The position numbers and the translations under genes are program-made. Below, in pieces: positions 51,042-62,838 of a stretch of 64,000 nucleotides of DNA (its first letter is position 1; each line of letters starts with the position of its first letter). The notes under the pieces were generated by a model. It searched no databases and had not been told where the DNA came from. It saw only the letters and a list, made by a program, of their open reading frames with translations. This DNA is from Scylla paramamosain (taxonomy: Eukaryota; Arthropoda; Malacostraca; Decapoda; Portunidae). The DNA lies in the NCBI RefSeq assembly GCF_035594125.1, contig NC_087155.1:3216192-3280191 (forward strand), given 5' to 3'.

Positions 51042-51173
51042 GGTTTAACACAGTCCTCTGATTTTGTGTTAGTCTTGTCGGATGCAGCAGCGGCGGGACC
51101 TTTTTACTTCCTCGCGGCCAAACGACGAGGACTGGCTTTTTCCTGCTCCTCCTGACACACTCACAATTTTCCG
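51042..51173 (+). CDS. Candidate 132-nt exon with start codon, unrecognised
   Basis: A strong pyrimidine tract and CTTTAG (to 51,041) precede a segment that ends CCG before GTGAGTG. After in-frame stops, an ATG at 51,082 opens a frame, GC-rich and protein-like in composition, including RRDLFTSSRPNDEDW and FPAPPDTLTIF. It reaches the donor at 51,173/51,174, or a TGA at 51,175-51,177 if unspliced. I do not recognise the peptide. It could also be part of an unrecognised repeat. Confidence 0.25.
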
Positions 51174-51177
51174 GTGA

Positions 51178-51689
51178 GTGACGGGGACGGAGCTGTTTTT
51201 GTAGCGCAGTGTACGTCCTTCCATTTTTAGGTTTACATTTTAGTGAAGCCAGTCATGCTTGCCTTACATGTGCATGTAAGGAAAGGCTGCTTGACAAAGT
51301 GTCTGACTCACTGCAGACACTTGCTCTATGCTGTATCGTAATAAACTAGTAATTTCTCAATGTAAAGGAAACAGTGAGTCACCACACAGGCACAGAGGCA
51401 CAGAGAGTGCCTCTTAATACGATGTGGTAATGAAAAGCAGAATATGAAATAAATAGATGATAAATAAGTGAATAAATAAATAAATAAATAAATGGACGAA
51501 TTAATGCGTACCCTAGAGAACATTTCATACCTGCTGAGCTTACCATAGCAAATACACTGATATGCTACAAAAAATGCACACAAGTATATGAGGATGAAAA
51601 AAAATGGTGGGAGTCTGTTTTGTGTTGTTATTTGTATGGTTAATGCTCTTCAGAATTTGCCATCAGCATGCGTCTCTCCTTCCCCACGC
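51178..51689. other. Low-repeat DNA, no gene seen
   Basis: AT-rich with an (AAAT)n stretch at about 51,466-51,493. No coding motif or known repeat recognised. Confidence 0.5.
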
Positions 51690-51870
51690 TGACGCTACAC
51701 AAGACTTTCACCTTTATTCCGTTCCCTTTCAATAGTCCAGGAGTTAAGCATTATCTTCATTCTTTCATCCCCTTCATTGGTAAATTCTGGAATTTTCTGC
51801 CTGTTTCTGTTTTTTCCCCTTCCTGTGACTAGTTGTTTTAAAAGTATCGAGGCACTTCCAGAAACATATT
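51690..51870 (+). pseudogene. Fossil jockey-type LINE 3' end
   Basis: Diverged match to the end of the jockey LINE coding region. ACGCTACACAAGACTTTC, TCATTCTTTCATCCC, TTGGTAAATTCTGGAATTT and CCCCTTCCTGTGACT align in order with LINE text at 59,095-59,250 (CGCTGCACAAGACTTTC, TCAATCATTTATCCC and so on). Translation keeps fragments such as SPSLVNSGIF and FPLPVTSCFKS. Many substitutions and indels show an old insertion. Confidence 0.7.
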
Positions 51871-51914
51871 TAGATTTTTTCTTATTGATTTTCTCACTCT
51901 TTTCTTTTTTCTTG

Positions 51915-51918
<4 letters not shown>

Positions 51919-51959
<41 letters not shown>
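51919..51959. repeat. (TA)n microsatellite
   Basis: About 20 TA units just after the fossil LINE end. Confidence 0.95.
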
Positions 51960-51961
<2 letters not shown>

Positions 51962-52271
51962 AAGCGGCAACTGAATAGATTTTTTTTTTCCTCTGTTTGC
52001 CATTCGCCATGAAGATATGATAGCTTGAGTATAAATAGTGGCTATATGCAAATGTAAGAATACCATTTTATACTGGCTCTAAATTAAACATGTATTGCAT
52101 TGTTTACTCCAGTGTTTCAAATTGAGTCGTCCAATATCTTTTGCATCTAACTGATTTTTGTGTTCAGCTATTTTTATTTTTATTTCCAAATGCAGTTCCA
52201 TGTTTTTAAGAAGCATAAAGGGTTGGAGAAAGAAAAAGCTTTCCTGAGTCGTAATAGGTGAATGTCAATAA

Positions 52272-52338
<67 letters not shown>

Positions 52339-52356
52339 TGTTGTTGTTGTTGTTGT
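52272..52356. repeat. (TAG)n(TTG)n microsatellite
   Basis: Trinucleotide tract that changes from TAG units to TTG units near 52,337. Confidence 0.95.
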
Positions 52357-52665
52357 AAAGATCAGGATTATCATCTGGAGTGATATCAATTCAGTTTTTG
52401 TATAATTTTATTTTCTTAGTATTATTACACATCTTGTCAATCCACGCAAGGAAAAAAAGAAAAAGAAAAAAAAAAGAAAACGTGTATTTAAAAAAGTGAG
52501 AGGCAAGACCAGCAAGTGAAACACGCCCTGCCTTCTCTATAGACCTGACGTGTTTACTGCCGCGCTTCCTGCCTGATAATTATACACTGCCTGATAATTA
52601 TACAGCCTCACGCTGGAGGCGCTTAATGTGGTGCATTTGTATGAAAGAATTTACTTTTTGCCATG

Positions 52666-52671
<6 letters not shown>

Positions 52672-52757
<86 letters not shown>
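52672..52757. repeat. (CT)n microsatellite
   Basis: 43 CT units, uninterrupted. Confidence 0.95.
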
Positions 52758-52759
<2 letters not shown>

Positions 52760-53637
52760 GTCGGATTATGATTTCATTGAGAGGTTTAAGAACATATTCA
52801 CGTGTTATTCATGAGTCTTCACTTCCAGCAGCAACAGCAGGAGGAGGAGGAGGAGGAAGAGGAGGAAAGAATACAAACGAATACAAAGGAATGCAACGGA
52901 AGACCAAACCTTGAGGTATTGACGAGGCTGTTTGGATAATCATTCTACATTAACTATTATTGGGAGATAAAGGGTAGTACAGAAGGTTCCTCCCCACCAA
53001 TCCCTCCAGCAGAAGCTGACAAGATACAGGAATTGATACCACGTGGTATAGAAAAACCACATAGAACTTGAGAGAATAGTGAGAGAAAGAGTTGTGGTCT
53101 GTCTACTTTTGTTTGTGAAGGAGAGTGTAACTGCATGATAGTTGTGTGATGTGGTGTGTGCCTAGCGCAGGTGAAGGCACAGTTTGGTTGTTGAGGGGTG
53201 GTGCAGCATCCTTGCGTTGCGCTTTCCAGGGAGGCGGCAGTCAATCAGGCCACAGCTTCGGTCACTGGGTTTGTGTGCCTTCCCTTTAGGGGCTGCATAC
53301 ACAGGTTATCCCCTGCAACTTTGACCTCTAGTACTTAAAATCACAAAGTTGATCAATATCAGGAGAATGTGGACGAAGAAAATGAGGATTACATGTGATT
53401 ACATAGGATAACTAAAACAGAAACACTCCCACAGGTCTTTACATATCGCTTTGGAATTAATTTAGATAAACTACCCTTTAGTAAAGTCAGCTCGAGCAGT
53501 GTATGACTTCTGCCAAACCGACACGCCCTCGTGCTTGTGCTGGCGTGGGAAAACCATCGTGCAGTGTGGGAAAAACTGGCTGCATTTTGATTGGAAAGAA
53601 TGAAGTGAGATTCGATTATTATTCCTATGCAAAAAGC

Positions 53638-53737
53638 AGGAGGAGGAGGAGGAGGAGGAGGAGGAGGAGGAGGAGGAGGAGGAGGAGGAGGAGGAGGTGG
53701 TGGTGGTGGTGGTGGTGGTGGTGGTGGTGGTGGTGGT
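53638..53737. repeat. (AGG)n(TGG)n microsatellite
   Basis: About 19 AGG units changing to about 14 TGG units. All pyrimidine on the minus strand for the first part. Frames over it give poly-Arg, poly-Ser, poly-Trp and poly-His and are not genes. Confidence 0.95.
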
Positions 53738-54010
53738 AGAGTTCATAATTTTTCTCTTCCTCCTCCTTAGGGTGAAATGTAGATTTTTTCACTTTTGAAA
53801 ATTGCACGTTTGTTAGTTTTTTGTCTTATTGCACAAAATAAAAATATCAATATTTCCGAAAAGACGGTATTCAAACTTAAGAGAAAGGAAGCTTCTTCAC
53901 TTGTCTTATTCATCGTGACGTAACATTGAGGTAATTTGTGCGCCCAAAGGCACAGACAAAGGGATGTTTGTAGTGGACGCTTTTACTTATGCTGTTATTA
54001 CCCTCTGGTG

Positions 54011-54618
54011 CAGTGGTTTTTATCTCCTTTCAGGCCACGGGCCACTAACAAAAATAAAAGGAAAATGTGGACCCTTTCAGTTTTGGTTTGGACTGTAATG
54101 TAATATCTTTTGTCAACTGCACACAATGACATAGTACACCACACACTATAATAAATGACCACAAATCAAATTACACGCCCATACCTGTAAAAGAGATTGG
54201 ACAAATAATACAACTAATCAACACTACAGTTCGTTGGCCACGTGCCACAGGCACGGTGGTCCACAGCACTTGACGACTCGTGTAGCCGCGCGGAAGCTGA
54301 CAAATCAACAGGATGGCTCGTCACCTTGACGCGTATAGTACGAGTATGTTCTCAGGCCCTAGTCCCAGATGGCGGCGTGAATCTTGAACATTCGTTGTAG
54401 ATTAAACTAAGAAGTGACTCGAAGTATTACCTAACAGCTACAACTTAGATTGTCAATAGATCTCTTAAATAAAAAATGTAATAAAAAGAATAGCCAGTTA
54501 TTTATTTTGATCAAATTATTCATACTTAATTTTCCATTTCATTTTTATCAGCAAATACAGTAGGCATCCTGTGGACCACCCTAAAGATTCACTGTGGACC
54601 ACTAGTTGAGAACCATTT
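54011..54618. mobile_element. Probable hAT-type MITE remnant
   Basis: A 608-bp segment beginning CAGTGGTTTTTATCTCC and ending GTTGAGAACCATTT, whose reverse complement starts AAATGGTTCTCAAC. CAGTGGTTCTCAAC-type ends are common for hAT-family elements. It is flanked by 8-bp near-identical CTCTGGTG (54,003-54,010) and CTCTAGTG (54,619-54,626), the target-duplication length of that superfamily. Subterminal text is also inverted (GGACC/GGTCC with CACTG). No transposase is encoded. The ends are eroded, so the element is old. Confidence 0.6.
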
Positions 54619-55139
54619 CTCTAGTGGGATTGTTTCATGTGGAAGGGTCAAATAATTTAAGAGGACTCTTGAGGACTCTTCGGGACTGAATGTAATGCAG
54701 GTCTTGCGAGTGATGCTCGTCAGAGAAAAGCATGTGTTCTTTAAAATTTCAGCACTTTTTTTTTTTCTGTGCGTTTAGTTAGGTATTCATTTACTTTTAT
54801 GATCAAGTGTCATCTGACTACCACTTAATGCTTCCTTGAACTGCCTTATTACGGTTCTTTTCATTGATAAAAATTACAAATAACGTGTTACATTTCATTG
54901 CTGGCATGATTTCCCTTTAAAATGAATGCAAAGCAACCAGTGTGGCACATTCCATATTCATTATTGTGTCACTTTATGATGCACACAAACACTTCTATTA
55001 ACGTATCACATCCCGCCCCTGGTGTGATTCCCCTCACCATGAATACAAAGCAATCCAAACGCTACAGTTCAGCCCTGCTCATGAAACACACGGTCTGATA
55101 CAACTAGGCTCTTCACTTACTTTCAGCCCTTGTTTTCTC
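54619..55139. other. Low-copy DNA with a diverged ~120-bp duplication
   Basis: ATAACGTGTTACATTTC..GATTTCCCT..ATGAATGCAAAGCAACC (about 54,880-54,941) recurs in altered form at about 54,998-55,059. No gene seen. Confidence 0.5.
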
Positions 55140-55335
55140 TTTAATAGTGCGAGAGTTGACTGGCCTCTTCACTCTTTGATCCCTTTCACAGTTAAACTCC
55201 GTAATTCTCCCTGAATTTTATCTAACTTCCCAAACTTCTTATGACTTGAACTGATCATATATGTTTACTCACCTCCGTATGACTTGAGTTGCTATAAGAG
55301 ACGAGTATCAAGACACCTTCCTAACTAAATGAACC
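55140..55335 (+). pseudogene. Fossil jockey-type LINE 3' end
   Basis: GCGAGAGTTGACTGGCC, TTTGATCCCTTTCACAG, TTAAACTCCGTAATTCTCCCTG, CTTCTTATGACTTGAACT and GAGTATCAAGACACCTT align in order with the end of the jockey LINE (compare 59,155-59,260 and 39,355-39,480). A second CTCCGTATGACTTGAGTTG shows a small internal duplication. More decayed than the other copies. Confidence 0.65.
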
Positions 55336-56247
55336 AACCTGATTTAACTCTCTTTTCCATCCACTCTTTACCATGCGGAAATTAAGTGGTATTGTAAACT
55401 CTAATCAAATTGTTACCCTTATGATCTATTCTAGACTCTAATAAGTGATCTCCAGACTATGACAATAACACGCTCCCTCCACTGCACACCAGCTGTCCGT
55501 AATGTATCATGTCCAGTGGCTGTTAATATAAACTGACGCTCTATTAACCTGTCATCACTAATCAGTAATCATTCACGCACAAGCTCATCCTCGTCACCAC
55601 AACATCACCATCACCGTCATCATCACCACAGCTTACACTCCACTCCAACATGATTGTGTCCCATACCTCACCCCCGCCACCACTAATCGTTCCTAATTAA
55701 TCTCCTGTCCCTCACCACCACCACCACCACCACCACCACCACACCTCACTCTCAGTTTCTCCCATTTTCACGAATTCCTCTCTTCTCTTCCCTCGCTCCA
55801 CCATCCTTCATCCTCTCCCTTACGTTCCATCCTTCCTTTTGCCGACATAATGCTTGCAACAGACGCCCCTCCTCTTCCTCCCCCTCCTTCTCCAGTCCCG
55901 TATTATTAGCAGGGCCTTGTCTCTTCTTATAAGCAGGGAGCTGTGGGAGGAACTGGAAGGATGCTTAGTGGAACATGTCGAAATAGCGTTGCCTAGCCGC
56001 CGCCGAGTATAGAGGTGTATTGAGGATGCATTATCTCGGTACAATGGCTGTGAACGGGGAGATGGGTCGGTGAGTATGTTCAGGCGCAGGTAGAGAAATG
56101 TGTTGTTGGTCTGACGAATTGATTAATGAATAGGTATCTGGTTGAACAGGTAGATTTATAGATAGATGGCTAGATGGGTAAATGGTTAAATAGATCGACT
56201 GGATGATAACTAGATATATAGATGGACAGATGGATAGATAGATAGAT

Positions 56248-56326
<79 letters not shown>

Positions 56327-57142
56327 GAACAAATGAACAAGTATTCAATTAGATATAAACATAAATAGATGGGTAGATAAACAGTTTAGTAAGTAGAAAA
56401 TAGATTAAATAAATAGACAGAAAGACGGACAGACTGACAGACAGACAGACAGACAGACAGAGATAATAAGTAGATAGATGGGAAAATATGCTGATAAATC
56501 CCCGTTCGTAGATAAGAAGGTAGAAATATTAGATAGGGAGAGATATACAGATAAAACATCGACGAATGGGTAGGTAAGTGAAGAAACACAGGAAGATAGG
56601 ATGGTTGAAGAGCAATATACATAAACAAATAAGAAGAAAGTGGAAGTGTAAGCGATGAATCAGATAAAGAGAGAAATAAGCTGTATATTGGTGGACAGAG
56701 CATATAGAAATGCAACTGTAATTCATGGTAAACAAACTAAGATAAATAAAGGTATGTACTATGTTAGAAGGAAATTACCTTAGAGAGTCAGCCATCATAT
56801 CAGACATTCAGAAAGCAGGACAGGACAGACAAAGACACATAGGCACACTGACTGATGGGTGCATATGCGAAATGAAATAGTAAACAAACATACATATATA
56901 GAATCTTTACAAATAGAAAAAAATTAAGAAACTTTGAGGCAGACAGACTGAATTTCGCATAACGAAAATATTTGTATCTTTATGTTTGGTAACTTATACA
57001 CGGGCGATGGATAAAAAAAAGAGAGATTTTACATATAAACCTAGAGAAACAAAGGAAAGCAAAACATTTTAAAACAAAAAAAAGACAAAAAAAAAAGGAA
57101 TCCTCCTATCTGTGAATCACGTTGCAGACAGAGGCGCCCACA

Positions 57143-57144
<2 letters not shown>
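55336..57144. other. Microsatellite-rich low-copy DNA, no gene seen
   Basis: Includes (CAC)n at 55,713-55,743, a C/T-rich stretch (55,745-55,900), GATA/GACA-type degenerate repeats through 56,150-56,470 and A-rich DNA to 57,144. Open frames here follow the simple repeats; no domain recognised. Confidence 0.5.
56250..56324. repeat. (TA)n microsatellite in GATA-rich tract
   Basis: About 37 TA units, preceded by GATAGATAGATTGA and set in a longer stretch of GATA/GATG variants. Confidence 0.95.

Positions 57145-57189
<45 letters not shown>
57145..57189. repeat. (CA)n microsatellite
   Basis: About 22 CA units. Confidence 0.95.
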
Positions 57190-57191
<2 letters not shown>

Positions 57192-57301
57192 TTCTGTCGC
57201 CAAAAATACACACAATTCTCCTGCTACTCTATGAATTACCTTACCAGAAATGAAAAATGCATAAATGTTATGAATTTTGTATATTGTGTGGATCACTGGA
57301 A

Positions 57302-57306
<5 letters not shown>

Positions 57307-57386
<80 letters not shown>
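57307..57386. repeat. (GA)n microsatellite
   Basis: 40 GA units directly before a satellite 1 scrap. Confidence 0.95.
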
Positions 57387-59264
<1,878 letters not shown>

Positions 59265-62200
59265 GGGACGAGATTGTTTCCTCGATGCGGAAACAACGAG
59301 ACTGTTGCCTCGATGAAGCCACAACGAAGAGATTCGTTCTAACAGACACAAGCAGGGGGTTGGCTCGATGCGGACACAACGAGATTGTTGCCTCGATGCA
59401 GCCACAACGAAGAGGTTTACTCGATGCAGCCACAACGAGATTGTTCAGTCATATACATCATTAAAGAGGGGGTTGGCTCCATGCAGCCACAGCGAGGTTG
59501 TCGCCTCGATGCAGACACAATGAGCTTGCTGTTTTGAAGTAACCACGACAAAATTGTTGCCTTGACGGAGCCACAAAGAAGGAGTTAAGTCTTTGCAGCT
59601 ACAACGAGACTGTTGCTTCGATGCAGCCACAAAGAGCTTGCTTGCAACCACAACTATGGGGTTGACTCGATTCAGACATAACGAGGTTGTTGCCTCGATG
59701 CAGACACAATGAGCTTGCTGCCTCGATGTAGACACAATGAGATTCTTGCCTCGGTGCAGTTACAATGAGTTTGCTGTGTCGATGCTGCCAGAACGAGAAT
59801 GTTGCCTCGATGCAAAAAAAAAAAAAAAAAGTTCTGCTCGATGATGACACGCCGACACAATGTTTTTGTTGCCTCGATGCAACCACAACGAGGCAACAAC
59901 AACCTTGTTGTTGCTGCCTCGATGCAGCAACAACAAGATTGTTGCTTCGAGGCAACCACAACGAGGTTGTTGACTTTATGCAGCTACTGCGAGATTATTG
60001 CCCTGATGCAGCCACAACAAAGTGGTTGGCTCGATGCACCCATAAGGAGATTGTTACCTCAGCGAGATTGTTACCTCGATATAAGCACAACAAGCCTATT
60101 TCCCCGATGCAGCTACAACGAGATTTTTGCATCGATGCAGCCTAAATGAGATATTTGCCTCTATGCAGTCACACCGAGATTCTTAATTCGATGCAGTTAC
60201 AACGAGATTGGTGCTTCGATACAGGGGTTGGCTGGATGTAGCCACAAAGAGATTGTTACATTGATGCCTCCACAATGAGCTTGTTGCCTCGATGCAGCTA
60301 CAAAGAGATTGTTGCCTCAAAGCAGCCACAAAGAAGGGATTGGCTCGTTTCAGCCACAAAGAAATTTTTGGCTCTATGCAGCCACAACGAGCTTGCTGTC
60401 GTGATGAATCCATAAAGAAGATGTTGGTTCAATGCAGTCAAAGCAAGATTATTGTCTCGATGTAGCCACAACAAGGTTGCTGCCCCGATGCAGCTACATC
60501 GAGTTTGTTGCCACAATACAGCCACATCGAAGGAGTTAACGCGACGCAGCCACAATGACAAGGTTGTTTCGATATGGCCACGATGAGATTAATGCATCGA
60601 TGCAGCCATAACAAGATTGGTGCATTGATGCAGACACAGCGAGATTGTTGCATCGATGCAGCCACAACGAGGTCGTTGCCTCGAAGGAGCCACAGCGACA
60701 ATGTTGCCTCGCTGCAGCCACAATAAGGGGACTGGCTCGATGCATCAACAATGATATTGTTGCCTCAGTGCAGCTACAACAAGCTTGCTGATTCGTTGCA
60801 GCCACTTCGAGATTGTTCTCAATGCAGCTGCAACGAAGTGGTTTGTTCGATAGAGCCACAAAGAAATTGTTGCTTCAATGCAGCCATAACAACCAGGCTG
60901 TTGCCACGATGCAGTCACAACGAGGTTTTTTGCCTCAATGCAGCCACAACGAGATTGTTGACTCGAATTAGCCACAACGAGCTTGTTGCCTCGATGCAGC
61001 CACAAAGAGGGGGTTAGTTCGACGAAGCAAGAATGAGATTGTTGCCTCAATGCTGCCACAACGAGACTGTTGCCCCGATAGAACCACAACGAGACTTGTT
61101 GCCTTGATGCAGCCACAATGAGCTTGCTGTCTCGATGCAGCCGCAATGACATTGTTGCATCGATGCAGCCATTACAAAGGGGTTGGTTCGATGCAGGCAC
61201 AAAGAGATTGTTACCTCGATACAGCCACAACGAACGGGTAGACTCGATTCAGCCACAACGAGAATTTTGGTTCAATGTAGCAATGAGCTTGCAGCCTTGA
61301 TGCAACTATAATGATGGAGTTGGCTCGATTTAGTCAGAACAAGATTGTTGCCTCGATGCAGTCACAACAAGCTTGCTGCATCGTGGCAGCAAGCTTGCGA
61401 CGATTAAGCCACAACGAAGTGGTTTCCGCGACACAGCCGCAACGAAATTGTTGCTTCGATACACCCAACAACAATAAGGATGTTTCGATGCTGCTCCAAC
61501 AAGATTAATGCCTCGATTCAGCCACAGAGATTAGTGCTTTGATGCGGACACAACGAGGCTGTTGCATCGATGCAGCCACAACGAGCTTGCTGTCTTAATG
61601 CAGCCACAACGAGATTGTTGCATCAATGCAGCCGCAACAAACGGGTTGGCTCCATGCAGCCATAAGAAGGGGTTGGCTGGATAAAGCCACAGAGAGATTG
61701 TTGCCTCGAAGCAGTAACAACGAGCTTGCTAGTTCGATGTAGCCAAATAGAGGCGGGCTGGATTTAATGGAATCACAAATGTTCCCTCAATGCAGCCACA
61801 ACAAGCTTTCTGCATCGATGAAGCAACAAAAAAATTGTTGCATCGATGCAGCCATAACGAGGGGTTTGGCTCGATGAAGCCAGAACAACATTGGTGCGTC
61901 GATGGTGCTACACCGAGGTTGATGACTCGATGCAGCTACAACGAGATTTTTGCCTCAATTGAAGAATATCAAGCCTGTTTCCTCGATGCAGCAGCAAAGA
62001 GATCTTTGCTTCGATGCAGCCATAATGAGATTGTTGCCTCGATGCAGATACAACGAAATTCTTAATTCGATGCAGTTACAACGAGATTGGTGCGGCCACA
62101 ATGAGATTGTTACCTCGATGCAGCCACAACGAGATAGTGTCCGTGATGTAGCCACAACGAAGGCTTGATGCAGCCATAGCGAAATTGTTGCCTTCATTCA

Positions 62201-62504
62201 GCTTAAACGAGCATCTACAAAGAGGGGGTTTCCTCGATGCAGCCATAACGAGATTGATGCCTCAATGCATCCACAACGATGGGGTTTGCTCGATACAGCC
62301 ACAACGAGATTGTTGCCTCGATGCAGCCACAACGAAGGGGTTTGCTCGATGTACCAACAAAAAGATTGTTCTCTCCTTGCATCCACAACGAGATTGTTGT
62401 TTCGATGCAGCCACAACGAGGGGTTTAACTCGATGAAGCCACAAGATTGTTCCCTCTATGCAGTTACAACGAGATTAATGTCTCGATGAACCCAAAAGGA
62501 GCAT
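59265..62504 (-). repeat. Satellite 2, 28-bp minisatellite, second locus, reverse
   Basis: About 115 units on the minus strand, more diverged from each other than in the arms. Includes a local hairpin of CGAGGCAACAACAA with TTGTTGTTGCTGCCTCG (59,889-59,921), an A-run (59,814-59,830) and several partial units. No gene seen. Confidence 0.9.
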
Positions 62505-62640
62505 CCAGCTTTGGCTTTTCTCTCCCTTCACTGACCATCCTGGTGAACCAGCCTTCAACTTTGCTATCCTCCTCGACCTAGAGCAATTGTTGCAACACCC
62601 TACTCGTCTTGGAGAAAGGCCCAACATTCTTGACCTTTTC
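62505..62640 (+). pseudogene. LINE endonuclease scrap inside satellite 2
   Basis: Encodes [19 protein letters not shown], then ILLDLEQLLQHPTRL and PNILDLF, matching the endonuclease at about 29,020-29,185 on the other strand. Compared with that copy, 12 bp are deleted between two CGT triplets (CCTACTCGT then CTTGGAG). Satellite 2 flanks it on both sides. Confidence 0.85.
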
Positions 62641-62752
62641 GATGTAACCTCAACGAGCTTCCTGTCTTGATGCTGCCATAACGAGGGGAATGGCTCGATG
62701 CAGCAAATACAAGAGTGTTGCCTTGATGCAAACACAACCACAAGTTTGTTTT
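62641..62752 (-). repeat. Satellite 2, short reverse block
   Basis: Four diverged 28-bp units between two LINE endonuclease scraps. Confidence 0.85.
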
Positions 62753-62799
62753 CCTAGAGCAATTGTTGCAACACCCTACTCGTACTCCTCACCGTCTTT
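62753..62799 (+). pseudogene. Second LINE endonuclease scrap
   Basis: 47 bp (CCTAGAGCAATTGTTGCAAC through CTCACCGTCTT) repeating part of the previous scrap, with the same CAATTGTTGC substitution but without its 12-bp deletion. It abuts the T-run that is the reversed poly(A) tail of the next LINE. Confidence 0.8.
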
Positions 62800-62802
62800 A
62801 TT

Positions 62803-62804
<2 letters not shown>

Positions 62805-62838
<34 letters not shown>

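Larger units (their letters stand above)
51871..54010. other. Microsatellite-rich low-copy DNA, no gene seen
   Basis: Contains four long microsatellites (listed), a tandem duplication of CTGCCTGATAATTATACA (52,568-52,604) and otherwise ordinary sequence. The GC-richer patch at 53,150-53,330 has no clear open frame. Nothing recognisable as a host gene. Confidence 0.5.

Noticed and set aside
53471..53807. Poly-Ser, poly-His, poly-Arg and poly-Trp frames
   Set aside because: They follow the (AGG)n(TGG)n tract only.
56100..56480. Gene on the minus strand with transmembrane-like character (Ile/Tyr/Ser/Leu-rich frames)
   Set aside because: The frames follow GATA/GACA and TA simple repeats and show no domain.
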